From contig BCIM01000005.1 of NCBI GenBank assembly GCA_039545315.1, forward strand, positions 436,609 to 500,608: DNA of 64,000 nucleotides, read 5' to 3'. This document shows, piece after piece, positions 14,388-25,244 of this stretch. Made by a program: the position numbers and the translations under genes. How positions within the stretch are numbered: the stretch's first letter is position 1; the number at the start of each line of letters is the position of its first letter. The DNA comes from Kondoa malvinella. Its lineage: Eukaryota; Basidiomycota; Agaricostilbomycetes; Agaricostilbales; Kondoaceae. The notes under the pieces were generated by a model. The model made no database searches. It was not told the DNA's origin and was given only the letters and a program-made list of their open reading frames with translations.

Positions 14388-14849
14388 TCATCGACTGGTC
14401 TTGTTATGAAATTCATTGAGCATTGCATCTGCCCTGCTGGAGCTACTTAACAGCCTCAGTCTGTAAGCGGATATCAACCTGCGAATGAAATGACACATAG
14501 ACAAGGCTAGCGAGGTGTCGAGGCTGACGCTGACTCGCCATACAGTCAAACACAGAGTGATCACGCGGTCATCCGACAGCATAGCAACAAGGAAGCTGCT
14601 GTCGGGTGATGCTATGCTGGTCTGTACACGACAGGAACGGCATATGACTGAACATCTTCAAGTGCACGAGGAGTTTGAGGCCTTGTCGGTAAGAGAGAGT
14701 CACTATACGCCTTCCGCAGCGAGCAGATCGTAATTCGACGAGATGAAAGAAGGGCTCGAGGATCCCGTCACGTAGAATAAGAGAATGAACAGGCAAGATG
14801 CCACAAACACTGTCTTCCGGTTGACATACGCCCAGCCAAATCTCGCCAT
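14388..14849 (-). CDS. Possible small single-pass membrane protein
   Basis: Weakly supported. An ATG at 14849 opens MARFGWAYVNRKT followed by a strongly hydrophobic stretch (VFVASCLFILLFYV), which looks like a signal anchor, and then a Ser-rich lumenal start (TGSSSPSF). The frame closes soon after, but a donor (gtatag) occurs before the stop. A later frame at 14388-14600 is also hydrophobic and basic (RVITLCLTVWRVSVSLD). The splice pattern joining them is not resolved, so the extent is approximate. No family is recognised. Confidence 0.3.
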
Positions 14850-15015
14850 AACAATTGGAACACGACGCAAGCAGGTGTATCATTCGCAGTTTGGTATCGT
14901 CACATAGCTTACGCAGCCTTTAGCAAGGGTATCAAGTGGGTATCACTACGGTTCAAGAGCAACCAATGCAAAAATCTCCCTTATCCCTGCACAGCCAAGC
15001 CACTGGTAGCACAAA

Positions 15016-15657
15016 ATGTCAAAGCATAACCCAGGTGAGCTCTCAACGCTCTGAAGCTCAGGAGAGAAGCTGAGTCGTCTCTAGATTTGATATCATGCAG
15101 AAAGTTGCCAGGAATAGGTAAGTTCGCTATCTTGAACTCTAGCGGGATGCTTACTCATCACACAAACAGCTGTCGGTCGTCTGTGCGAGTAAGCCTAACC
15201 TTTTACTGTAGGAAGACAGCTCATGTGGTCTGTACAAAGGAAATGCGACGGGAAATGCCCAGTATGCGATTCTTATGTTCGACCAGAAACGCTGGTTAGG
15301 ATATGCGACGAGTGTAACTTCGGGACTTATGGTGGACGATGCATCATCTGTGGCGCGCCTGGGATATCGGATGCGTATTATTGTGGTATGTCCATCGTCT
15401 TAATTCCTTGAGGGGGAGAGCTGAGACATCACCAGCGGAATGCACAAGGCTGGAAAAGGATAGAGATGGGTGTCCTAAAGTGATTAATTTGGGTTCTTCA
15501 AGAACGGATCTGTTCTTTGAGGTAAGAACAAGAAAGATATGTCTCGACTAGATGCTGATGTTCGGTGCTCTTTCAGAGGAAAAAGCTTGGGTAAGTTATG
15601 ATCAGACCTGGCAATAGACGAGTAGCTGACACTGTGAATAGGTTCAAGAAAGGATGA
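15016..15657 (+). CDS. SF3b subunit Rds3 / PHF5A-like splicing factor
   Basis: Small zinc protein of the U2 snRNP SF3b complex that helps form the branch-point adenosine pocket. Spliced exons give [89 protein letters not shown] and FERKKLGFKKG, which is collinear with the about 110-residue family. All the paired zinc-binding CxxC motifs are present. The gene is very intron-dense: about six introns of about 50 nt in a coding region of about 330 nt. The final exon encodes only the last few residues. Confidence 0.95.
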
Positions 15658-16595
15658 ATGTGCTTTGTATTGTATTGCGCCAATGAAAGCAAAGTTAGCC
15701 GCTACCTCTGTCCGACACCTAGATCGAACGTAGATGTGCCGCAGACATGCTCCATGCATCTGGGTCTATCGCTCTCTACTTCTCAGTCTGATTTCCCTCT
15801 ATTCACTCTCATATTATCTGAAAAGATTTCTGCGCGAAGTCATACTTTATCCTCTAGTCTCATAGGGAGAGCTTTTCTGCTCCATGTGACCCAGTTCCAA
15901 ATCCTGGTACGCGCCAAGTAGGTGCTTGCGGCATTTCCATTGCGAATTCGATCCATCGCATTCTGATCAGTCAGCTTGGTCTCGGGCATTGACTGAAGAG
16001 GCCCATCGGACGGAAGCGCGTCACGATGGGAAGCACCGCCGAGACACATGCTAGAAATGGTAGGAGCAGACTACCGTGTACTCGAATGGTTCCAGCTACT
16101 CGGGTATTCATGCGACAGATGCACCGCCATTTCCCTTAATATACAGAAGGTTACACAGCAAGAGCGTACAGCGGAAGCCGAGGTTGGATACGATCAATAC
16201 TCAGCACCTCTATTGCATGACCCGGCTTCGCGAGCAGGCAAACGGCAATTAAAGATGCTGTAAGAAGAGCCATATATTGGCGGACTAATCCATGGGAAGC
16301 TTGAAGATCAATCGCTGGCTATGAACAAGGTCAACGTCGTCCCAAGGTTTTCTGATTCTAAATTAGGTGACTTTGGCGGACTCTTCCAGCTTGCGCAAGC
16401 GCTGTGGCAGAAGGCAGCGCAGAGCAGAGTGAAGACAATCAGATCGATGTCGAGGACAACGTTGAGAATCAGATCAACTGTCGAGGACAACGTTGAGTGC
16501 CGTACAAGCGCTCATGAAGATTTTGACAGTCCCAATGGTCAAGGGAATAGCGCATGGATTGAAGTCTACTTGTGTGGGGCCAAAAACTATAGGTA
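15658..16595. other. Unassigned 0.94-kb stretch
   Basis: No gene recognised. Moderately protein-like short frames are 15840-16049 minus (RTRIWNWVTWSRKA) and 16048-16263 plus (YRVLEWFQLLGYSCDRC). Neither connects to further exons with confidence. An imperfect tandem duplication lies at 16437-16497. Confidence 0.4.
16437..16497. repeat. Imperfect two-copy tandem repeat, 30/31 bp
   Basis: Two adjacent copies begin AATCAGATC and end TGTCGAGGACAACGTTGAG. They differ only in the few bases between, with one extra base in copy 2. The repeat lies in an otherwise unassigned stretch and looks like a recent local duplication. Confidence 0.85.
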
Positions 16596-17331
16596 CTAAA
16601 TGTCCTTTGGCCATACTGCATCTGTCGCCGTCTTGTTCACCACTGTGTATGCCCATGGCTTCAAACGGCTAAGACGTTGCTTGCCGCCAGGCAGTTTCGC
16701 AAACTTCTGTAGCCAGCCTCTAATGACTTCCTCGTGACCCTTATCATGTTCCATATCATGGTGGTTTCCTGCCCCCCAGGCCGTCAGGGCAGACTTTATG
16801 TGATCCTCCATGACTTGCAGCCGCTCTGTTGATTGCGCAGGAGTCAGACCTTGAAAACTGGAAAAGAACATCAGAGTAACATCACTTTCGTGAGAACCAG
16901 ACATACGAGTGTTCTGAATGATCTTCCAATTGATGCGCGACATGCCCAAGATGATAATGGTCGAATCTGTGCTTCTCCAGATCGCGATATTCCTCCTGCA
17001 ATTTAGAAAGCTTCGATCGCGCTGTCGCAAGGTTCTGTTCGGCCGGGCTGACGATGGATGCACCAACCGCTAGCATGGCAGCGCTGCCAATAGCCAATGA
17101 GGGATTGACTTCGCGTCCCATAGCCTTTGCTACCACAGCGGCGCCAGTTCCAGCAGCTCCGGTCCGTACAGCCGCTTTACGCGCTGTCGTTGCGAATGAG
17201 AGAGACTCTTCTGCTTCAGCCTTGAAAAATTCTGTTCGTGCTGCCCCAATGCCGGCCTCCAATGCTTGCCTCTTCTGCTTGTAAGCAGTGTCGTACTGAC
17301 GCCAATCCTCCACAGGGACTACTTGAGACAT
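16596..17331 (-). CDS. Hypothetical protein with Ala/Gly-rich hydrophobic segments
   Basis: Unrecognised, about 225 residues, two exons. The chosen ATG at 17331 gives MSQVVPVEDWRQYDTAYKQK. An upstream in-frame ATG at 17541 exists, but its extra 70 residues look like leader. The first exon has charged helices, then Ala/Gly-rich stretches (RTGAAGTGAAVVAKAM and LAIGSAAMLAVGASIV) that could be membrane-interacting, then a coiled-coil-like segment (NLATARSKLSKLQEEYRDLE). After a gtatgt intron near 16.87-16.92 kb the frame resumes with SFQGLTPAQSTERLQ and ends DAVWPKDI. Confidence 0.6.
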
Positions 17332-17775
17332 AGCTTGAGTCTTGCTGAGGAAGAAGTGATGGGTACGAGCGAAGAGAGTGATGGTTGGTAGATGAGGGAG
17401 AAGGGAAGAGAGCTCTTTATATAGTAAGAACCGATCGAAGGCTTCTTCGCAAGCGATTGATGCTTCTCGAGATAGCACCATCGTCTCTTTTACAGACGTA
17501 GCTCGAGTCATCCTTCTAGACCTTCTGATGAACAAGGCCATTCATCTTCTCATTGTTGTACGGACGATTGGAAGGCGGCATCTGAAATTGGCCGCTATTC
17601 CGCGCTTACTGAGCGGCAACGACAGTCAGATTGACGAGTCTGGAGAGGCTGTGCAGCATGGCTTGTCCTGGACTACGATTGACTCGCCAATCTTGCTTTC
17701 GGTCATTCCGCAGAAGGAGCGGAAGAGGTCGACTAGCTAGCAATCTATTATTGGAGTGGCCGCTTCAAGGCAACG
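17332..17775. other. Intergenic stretch between two minus-strand genes
   Basis: About 440 bp. The minus strand stays open upstream of the neighbouring ATG, but no domain is seen. The plus-strand frames at 17528-17813 look like noise. Confidence 0.4.
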
Positions 17776-18213
17776 CTAGCTCATGGGACGCCGCTTTGAT
17801 CCATAAAGAATAACGTCCAAGACGTCAGCAAGTCGAGCGAGTTGCAGATCCGCGTTATTGAACAAGGACTGGCATCGGAAGGATCCTGCTTTGAGGGCAG
17901 AGAGAGCAGACGTAGTAGCCGCAAACAATCGAAGATAGAGACTGTAGATAGTAGCACCGTAGACAGAATAGAGCAGTCGAAGATTTTGCTCTACATCCGA
18001 TGTCTCGCCCGAAATTTTCGCAGGCTTTCGCCAGCAGTGAGCGCAGGCGTCTACCAACAGGGAGGAGTCTTGCAGTATAGCAGGATGAGAGCCTCCGCTA
18101 TAAGGCGCATCGCCTACCAAGTGCCAAATGGCGGAGCAGCCCACAGACGCGTTTTCTTCGAAGCATCGCTGCTTGAGTGCAGGGCGGGCAGTCTGACGAG
18201 CCTGTGTAGTCAT
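17776..18213 (-). CDS. Hypothetical protein, about 145 residues, helical
   Basis: Unrecognised single-exon frame. The ATG at 18213 gives MTTQARQTARPALKQRCFEE. The interior is hydrophobic and helical (LLVDACAHCWRKPAK, NLRLLYSVYGATIYSLYLRL, ATTSALSALKAGSF) and it ends GSKRRPMS. Codon use resembles neighbouring genes. The overlapping plus-strand frame at 17842-18324 is the less protein-like alternative. It is divergent from Cdc11/Nud1, with 125 bp between ATGs. Confidence 0.45.
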   Translation of the reverse strand: MTTQARQTARPALKQRCFEENASVGCSAIWHLVGDAPYSGGSHPAILQDSSLLVDACAHCWRKPAKISGETSDVEQNLRLLYSVYGATIYSLYLRLFAATTSALSALKAGSFRCQSLFNNADLQLARLADVLDVILYGSKRRPMS

Positions 18214-18337
18214 TTCGAGACCATTCTGACTATGCGAGTCGCGGTGTGCGGTAAACAAACGCAAGACAGCAAAGAAGAAAACAACAAAGCTTGTCTTCGC
18301 TCCGTTGCCTCTCTGTCAAGCTAAGAAGCCTCACAAG

Positions 18338-21300
18338 ATGGCGGCCTGGCAATCAATGTTTCCCACTCTGTCAGAGGAATGGCCGTCGCCTCAATTTGCT
18401 GGAGATGAAGACAGTCCTCCGCCTGCTCGCAATACAGGCAAAGGGACCTTGGACTTTGGCTCTATGGTCATCAGAGATACTTTGGTCGAACGAGTGCCTA
18501 TCTCGAGACCTTCATCAAGAAATTCAAGCAACACTGGGACACTTGTCGTCAAAGGAACAACATCAGGCAGCATGATACAACGTCAAGGTGGAAACGAAGG
18601 CCTCGCTTGGGCTGCTGCATTAATGCAAAACAAGGACCTACTGTCTGGTCAAGAGGGCGATAGCCTAAAGCAGTCCATAGCGCCGTCAGCTACCCCGTCA
18701 AATCAACCTGTACCAAACAGTCCGCACAAGCTTTTGTCCATCTTTGATCCTCCTCCTGCTACAAAGCCTGGTACTGGTCAGTCTATGCAATGTCGGGAAT
18801 GGATAATGGCTGACTGGGTCTAGGCAAACACCGCGTTCCAGTTCTAGAACCGCTGCTGGAAGAAAGTTCAGAAGCCGAGCGACAAGATCAGCAGTCACAG
18901 GACCAGCCTACTGAACTTATTGACGAGACGACCAAAGTACAAGCCCAGGAAGAGCTGCATCGAGAATTCACCTTCAGCTGTCCTCGAGAACAAACGTCCT
19001 GGAAGTCTTTGCCTCATTTCGGCCAGCAACCGCCAGTCGCTTCGCCGAAACAGTCTCCTACCGTCTCACCGCGGCATCCATTCACCAATCGCTCCTTTGG
19101 TCAGTCAGGTCAAAGGTCAACACCAACTTCTTCTGGCCAAACGAGTCCTTCTCCTCAGCTCAAACCCACTCCTGCTCAAGAGAAGCCTTTGAGCCTCTTC
19201 CAGTTCACTTATGATACCTATACGCGCGATCGACTAGAAGCACTGGTTGAAGAAATCGATTCCCTACAGACAATTCCACGTAATGCATCCGATCCTCAGG
19301 CAGCAGACGACGAACCAAGATGGGAAGGATTGTCAGAAGAACCGGATAGCGACGAAGAGCGACCAATCTATCGTAGCTCAAAGCGTATACGACTTTCACC
19401 ATCAAATGAACGCCCAATGCCGCGGATTCCTTCAACACCTCGATCCGCTATCCGCGACAGGATAAGGGAAAGAAGAAGCATGCCGCAATTTCAAGAACCA
19501 TCTACACCTCTACCTGCACAACGGCCTGCTTTCTCTTTACCTTCAGCTTCAATCAACCCTACTCAGCCTCAAGCTCACCCGGTTCCGACTTCTACGCAGC
19601 TACCTGTACCGATCTATCTGCAGCCTGAAACTCCTCGTGCACCTTCTAGTACCTCGAGACCGGCGTCGACGAATCCAGTGAAAGATAGATTACAAGAAGC
19701 ACAAGCGTTGATGAATAGGATAAAGCAGCAACCTAGAGCGAGCGTATCTAGTTTCGAAGCTAGCAGCTCGGCGGCGAGTGCGAGTGTCAATCGAAGGTCG
19801 GACGAAAGCAGAGAAACGCCAGAGTATGAAGGTCCGCAGCACATGTCAGGTTACGTCCGTCGGCTGATAGCACAAACAGATGCTTCAGATGCTCAACAGC
19901 AGTCCCGTGGTCATCTTGGTCCATCCGACTATCGGACTGTGCCCGGTGCTCAAAGTGGGATATCGACGATGAATCTCGGTCCACCACGATTCGATTTCAA
20001 GCCTGCCAGTCGAGCATCTACGCAAAGTGGCACTTCAGGCAGCGGCACCATCAAGCAGAATGGTACGATATCGAGTCGAGGTACTATCAGCACAAGATTG
20101 ACGAGCAGCTATGGCTTGAATGCAAAAGAACAAGAGCAGCAAGCCAGGTCGTCATTATTTCCTCCAGCTGCGAATCAAAGAGTCCCATCGTTGTCCTCAT
20201 CACAATCGAACGGCTGGTCTAGTAATCTCAAGTCAGGCTTTGATAGCTCCAGTATCGCTCATTCATCTCGCTCGAACCAGCAATCACAATCGTCTTGTTC
20301 GAATCAGCAATCTCAGTCTTCTCGCAATGCTCAATCACAAGCTTCTTCTCGCTCTCACCAGTCTAACCAATCTCAACATACGAAAGGCTTGACCACCATC
20401 GCTCCAGAAGATATTCAGCACCTTCTCGCTCCTGTACAAGGGAAGATGGTCTTTGATCCGCAAGAGCAGCGATGGGTCAAGACGTCTCAATTAAGTCGAT
20501 CCGAACCGGCCGCTCTTGAAGGTGAAGGCGAAGAGGACGTTGAACACAGCTCGGATGACGTTTTTAAAGACATTGAGAGTTTCGCTAGTAGGCCTGGAAG
20601 TGCTGCGGGTGTCAGTCCTGTTGGGCAGGCTGAAGCTCAGAGTCCTGGTCAAGTGGAAGAATCGTCTTTCAGGCAGCAGTATGAGGCGGATGGATCCGAA
20701 GATGGGGAAGTCTCTTTTGATCAGGAAGAGCAGCCAGAGGAACAAGTGAGCGATCGAGGAGAAGAGCAGAATGAGTATCTCGACAACACTCTAGAGATGC
20801 CAGACGAAGAGGTAGAACTGGAAGATCAAGGTCCTCTTCAGCTCTTCGAGGCTGTCAATCAGCTATCTCAACAATCAATGACTCCACCTGATTCACCAAT
20901 CGAAGAACAGCCAGAAGCAGAGATGTCCTTTGTCCAGCCTACTGCTCCTGCTCCTCATGCTGAAAGCCCTTACATTTCTACATTCAATGGCAAATCTTCG
21001 CAAACAAGAGCCTTTTCGGATCCGCTTTCCACTCCTGCCGGGATAAGGCCTGATTTCCGTCCACGATCAGTACTCAAGACTCGCAGCGACCCGATGCTCA
21101 GCACACCGCAAGACCGCAATGACTCGCCAGCAGGCTATAAGAGTCGCTCGGTCAGTTTCTCGGATGGAAGGATAGCTGGCAAAATGCAAGGCGTACCTAT
21201 TCGTGTTGTTTCGCCTGAGGGGGAAGAGATCGATTCCAGCAGAAGAGGTAGCGGCCTCAAGTACGAGGTGCAGGCAGAGGGTGAAACTCATTCGGAGCCT

Positions 21301-23279
21301 GAAGCGTCGCCTGCGCCATCTGCTTCTGCTTTTGAGACGGCTTCTGTTCGTACGAAGCGGATAGAGAATGCTTTGGCGGATCTCAACGACATCGGTGCGG
21401 AACTTGAAAATGCTTGAACTGCCTACTGTGCTAATTCTCCTGGTGAACAGATGACAAGAGTACGTCGACGCTATCGGCCGGCAACGAGACGACCATTGTT
21501 TCCAACGCGAGACCGAAGCGCTCTCGGCCGCGAACAGCATCTTTCATCAAAACAAGAGATCCCTTCAGAAGCAGTGGTAGCATCGCCAATGCGACCTTTC
21601 TGACTGAATGCTCCTTTGGTGTGTCTCAAGACAAGCTCGTCCATCTCATCACAGACGTCGAACCGTATGAACCCTGCTGGGAAGAGTTGCGAACAGTCGA
21701 CTTGTCGCACAAAGGCGCTGACAGTCTCGTCAGGCTGAAAGAATTCTTGCCAAGCTTGGACGAGGCAGATCTGTGAGTAAATCGGCTCGCTGCTTGACAA
21801 CGGCTAAAAGCTTTCAAAAGCTCGCATAATGAGATTACCTATCTGACTGGCGTACCAACGACTATCCGGACGCTCCTCATGTCGTCGAACAGGCTCACAA
21901 GTCTGACATCCTTTGGTCATTTGCGGAACCTCGAACGGCTTGACATCAGCAGCAACCAGCTTGACTCCGTGGCTCGTAAGTCATCTGATTTGATGGGACT
22001 CACGCTGAGCCTTCTCGCAGAGCTCACTTGCCTGGTCCATCTTCGAGAGCTCAATGTCGATAACAACCAAATCTCAAGTATAGATGGCCTGTCACAGCTT
22101 GATGGTCTGATCAAGATCAGTATGAAGAAAAATCGCCTTTCGTCGATTGACCTTTCTCGCACAAAATGGCGACGTCTCGAATCACTCAACCTTTCGCACA
22201 ATCAACTAGTCAATGTCTCATCACTTGACTGCTTGGAGAGCTGTATATCACTGAATCTGGGTGAGCTGCGTCCGTCACCCTCTAGCTCTGTGCTGACTCA
22301 TGCGCAGACAACAACTCACTACGCAACATTGGCGGTTCGAGGAGAATGCCTCGCCTAAGGATACTTCGAATATGTGACAACCCTCTGGAATCGATTGAAC
22401 TCGCCTGTTTCTGTGGCCTACGGACGCTATTGCTCGACAACGCTTATCTCAGTACTATCGCGAACCTGGATCATCTAAAGAAGCTGGAGAATTTTAGCAT
22501 ACGGAACCAGAAAGGTCATCGGATGTGAGTATGCTCTTGTGCATTTCCGCTAAGCTGAAATGGCACACAGACAACTTCAATCACGCAACTTGCGAGATCT
22601 CCGGCGGCTCTACTTCAGCGGCAACAAACTCCCTCGATCTTTCCCAGCCAACCAGTACTACAATCTCGTCTACCTCGAATTGGCTATGTGTCAATTATCA
22701 GCTCTGCCCGAAGGCTTTGCTTCTCTTATACCAAACTGTCGCTCACTCAACCTCAACCATAATTTTTTGGAAGATCTGTCGCCTTTGGCCGATCTCGCTC
22801 GCCTGCGGAAACTTACTCTTGTGGGCTCCCGGATACAAGAAGCCTCTTCGTTAGCGGATGTGATCGGAAGGCTCCCTGAACTAGAGGTGCTGGATCTTCG
22901 GTATGTCACATAGCTGCTGGACAGGGATAAAGCTGACCTGCGCATCAGGATGAACCCCCTGACTTTGGCTTTCTACCCACCTCTTACCTACTCGCTCGAC
23001 GTACAGAAGGGCGACGGAGGCTTTGCATACTCCTGGCCAGACAGCAGCCTACTCTCTGCCCCGAGCGAAAAAGACGCGTCAGCCTGGCGGTCGTGCGACA
23101 CTCAGTTCAAGAAAGTCCTCCCCGACCGATGGTTTCTTCGCAGAACAGCTTATCGTGGTGCTCTGATGCAAGCCAACGCTTGTCTGAAGACCATTGACGG
23201 ACTGGATGTCGAGACTGGCGCCGATCGGTTCGAGATTTTGGAATTGCTCAATCACATGCCGGCCAAGCTGCGCGAGTAG
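18338..23279 (+). CDS. Septation/mitotic-exit scaffold, Cdc11/Nud1-like leucine-rich repeat protein
   Basis: Spindle-pole-body scaffold that anchors the septation initiation / mitotic exit network. The N-terminal two thirds (exons 18338-21.36 kb) are disordered, rich in Ser, Gln and Pro, and contain VLKTRSDPM and VSFSDGRI patches. The frame DLNDI joins DDKSTSTLSAGNETT across a 57-nt intron starting at gtgcgg near 21.39 kb. From 21.6 kb the C-terminal leucine-rich repeats run: LRTVDLSHKGADSL, IRTLLMSSNRLTSL, LERLDISSNQLDSV, LRELNVDNNQISSI, LESLNLSHNQL, LRILRICDNPLESI, LEVLDLRMNPLTL. It ends NHMPAKLRE. About 1,450 residues. The architecture, a long disordered N-terminus followed by C-terminal LRRs, fits Cdc11/Nud1/centriolin. 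Confidence 0.8.
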
Positions 23280-23409
23280 GGACAGTTTGTAACCTTTGTA
23301 TTTCTTGTAGTATAGCTTTCATTGTATTTCTTGACCTTTTGAGATTGGTTCTTTCGGCCGACAAGTTCGAGTTGATGATCGTCATGTCGATGTCTCTTCC
23401 AGCCGTGCC

Positions 23410-25000
23410 ATGACTGATATTCCGGATTCAGATGGCCCGTGTCACCTATTCAAGCTAGCGGATGAACTGCTAGAGAATATCTTGCTGGAGACCCGCGATC
23501 CGTACGAGATAGTCTCGTTTGGCGAAACATGCAAGCGAATGTATGCCCTGTCAACGGAACAAGTCCTCTTCAAGCGCCTCTATCGCCTTACATGGGATCA
23601 TAAATCTATAGCGAGTCTTGATTCGCGAGACGTCTGTCAATCCCGCGCTCGTGCATTCCGCAATATCGACAAATACGCATCTTACGACTCGGATTGCTTT
23701 CCTGCCATTCGCAAGTCTGCACTAGCCGCTCTAGTCGACATAGCGGAAACCACCTGTCCAGATGCCGAAGACAGATCGATCTCCACCATGAGGCTGCAGG
23801 CCCTGTTCGGCATGCAAGCAGACAAGCTGTCTCACTGGCTCGGTCTTCACCTGCACAGTCCGTGGCAGGTCAAACCTCTTTTCGAAAGACTGCGGTCGCA
23901 TTCGTCTGCTTCGGCTGTGCCTTCGCCTGAACTCATCGATCGGAACAAGTTGATCGTATATGCGGGCATCACACCTTACACCAAGGACATTCGATTGGCT
24001 TTAAGAGGTCCAGCTAGAGAAATGGTCTACCGTAAAGCGCAAGTCGACAATCGCAACCCACCTGGTCCGTTTATGAAAGATTCTGACAAGGTGGATTGGC
24101 GGTTATTGGGTAGTATAGCGATAGTCATGTATCTGAGTACGATACCTTCAAACTCTACAAGTGTTATGCTAATGCCTCAAGTAGATGTGGAAGACGCAAT
24201 GACTGAACGCGACTGGGATAACGATCTACTTGCCTATCCCGATGGTTTTACGCAAACTCTGCCAACACCGCCAAGACCATACGATGACCTTGACTGGGCG
24301 GGTGTATGCACGGACAGCTTCGTCGGGAATTATTCCTTTGTCGACTTTCGGTAAGCAAGATCTGCTGTCGTTACGTGTACTGAACATGGCACTTCGTAGC
24401 ATCTACGAGCTCTACAACAGCTTTCAAGAGGAAGATCAGCCGCATCTGATGGAGTAAGTCTGCTCCCTCACGATAACTTCGATTCGCTCATTTTCAAGCA
24501 GCGTCTCGGAAGCTACAGGGGACTCCTTGACCATGTCGCTGCAGATCACGAATCGAGAAGAAATGCTTCAGTCGACAGAAAAGTACCCGACCATCAGGTT
24601 CAAGGGGCATAGTGGGATAGCTAGGAGCCGACGGACTATGCGGACTGAATTGGAGGGCGAAGTATCAATGTCGAGCGAGGGGTATTTCTTGTGGAAGTGG
24701 AGTAAGCCTGCTCCTTGTGATACTTGCTCTGGCTAATTGACTGCAGCTGTGGAATATGATGGCGAGAAGAGATGGTTACTGAACGGAGTACAAGTGTCCA
24801 AGAACGGCATTCTTGGTTTGTGGAGCGAGTCAGTGCTCTTTTGAAGGTTGCCCTGTTATATACCTAAGACCATGCGTCTCTGCAGCTTTCTGGATCCAAA
24901 TGAAGGTCCAACTGGGTAAGCTCATTAGTAAATATGGTGACTGTTCTAAGTCTTTAACAGCCCATGGTGCTATTGGGATTCGGCCATATCGACTCAATAG
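23410..25000 (+). CDS. F-box protein (SCF substrate-receptor type)
   Basis: The F-box near the N-terminus reads LFKLADELLENILLETRDPY then VSFGETCKRMYAL, which should bind Skp1. A long substrate-side region follows, with HWLGLHLHSPW, VDWRLLGSIAIVMYLS, YPTIRFKGHSG and EGEVSMSSEGYFLWKW. The C-terminus, after several short introns, reads FLDPNEGPTG-PWCYW, the GP-W-W ending common to a fungal F-box family of unknown substrates. Stop at 24998-25000. Divides cleanly from the next gene, 245 bp away on the same strand. Confidence 0.75.
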
Positions 25001-25244
25001 GTGTCAAGCAAATGTATATAGTGTGGACGCCAGGTGTTGTCAGTGTTTAGATTGAGGAAGAACTCAAGTTGGAATACAACAACGATTTTGATGCATTTGT
25101 GCACAAGTGTTTTGTGTAAGATACCCAAGCTGTCGGCTGCTCTGTGATACACCAGAACAGACGTTCAGCGCTGATTCGAAGATCTTTGAAGGCCAAAAAG
25201 TGCAAAGCCTTCATGCACAATTGAACAGACGAGACAAAACAGAG

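Noticed and set aside
17842..18324. 160-codon plus-strand frame opposite the 17.8-18.2 kb minus-strand gene
   Set aside because: Composition is less protein-like than the minus strand, and it runs into the start of the Cdc11/Nud1 gene.
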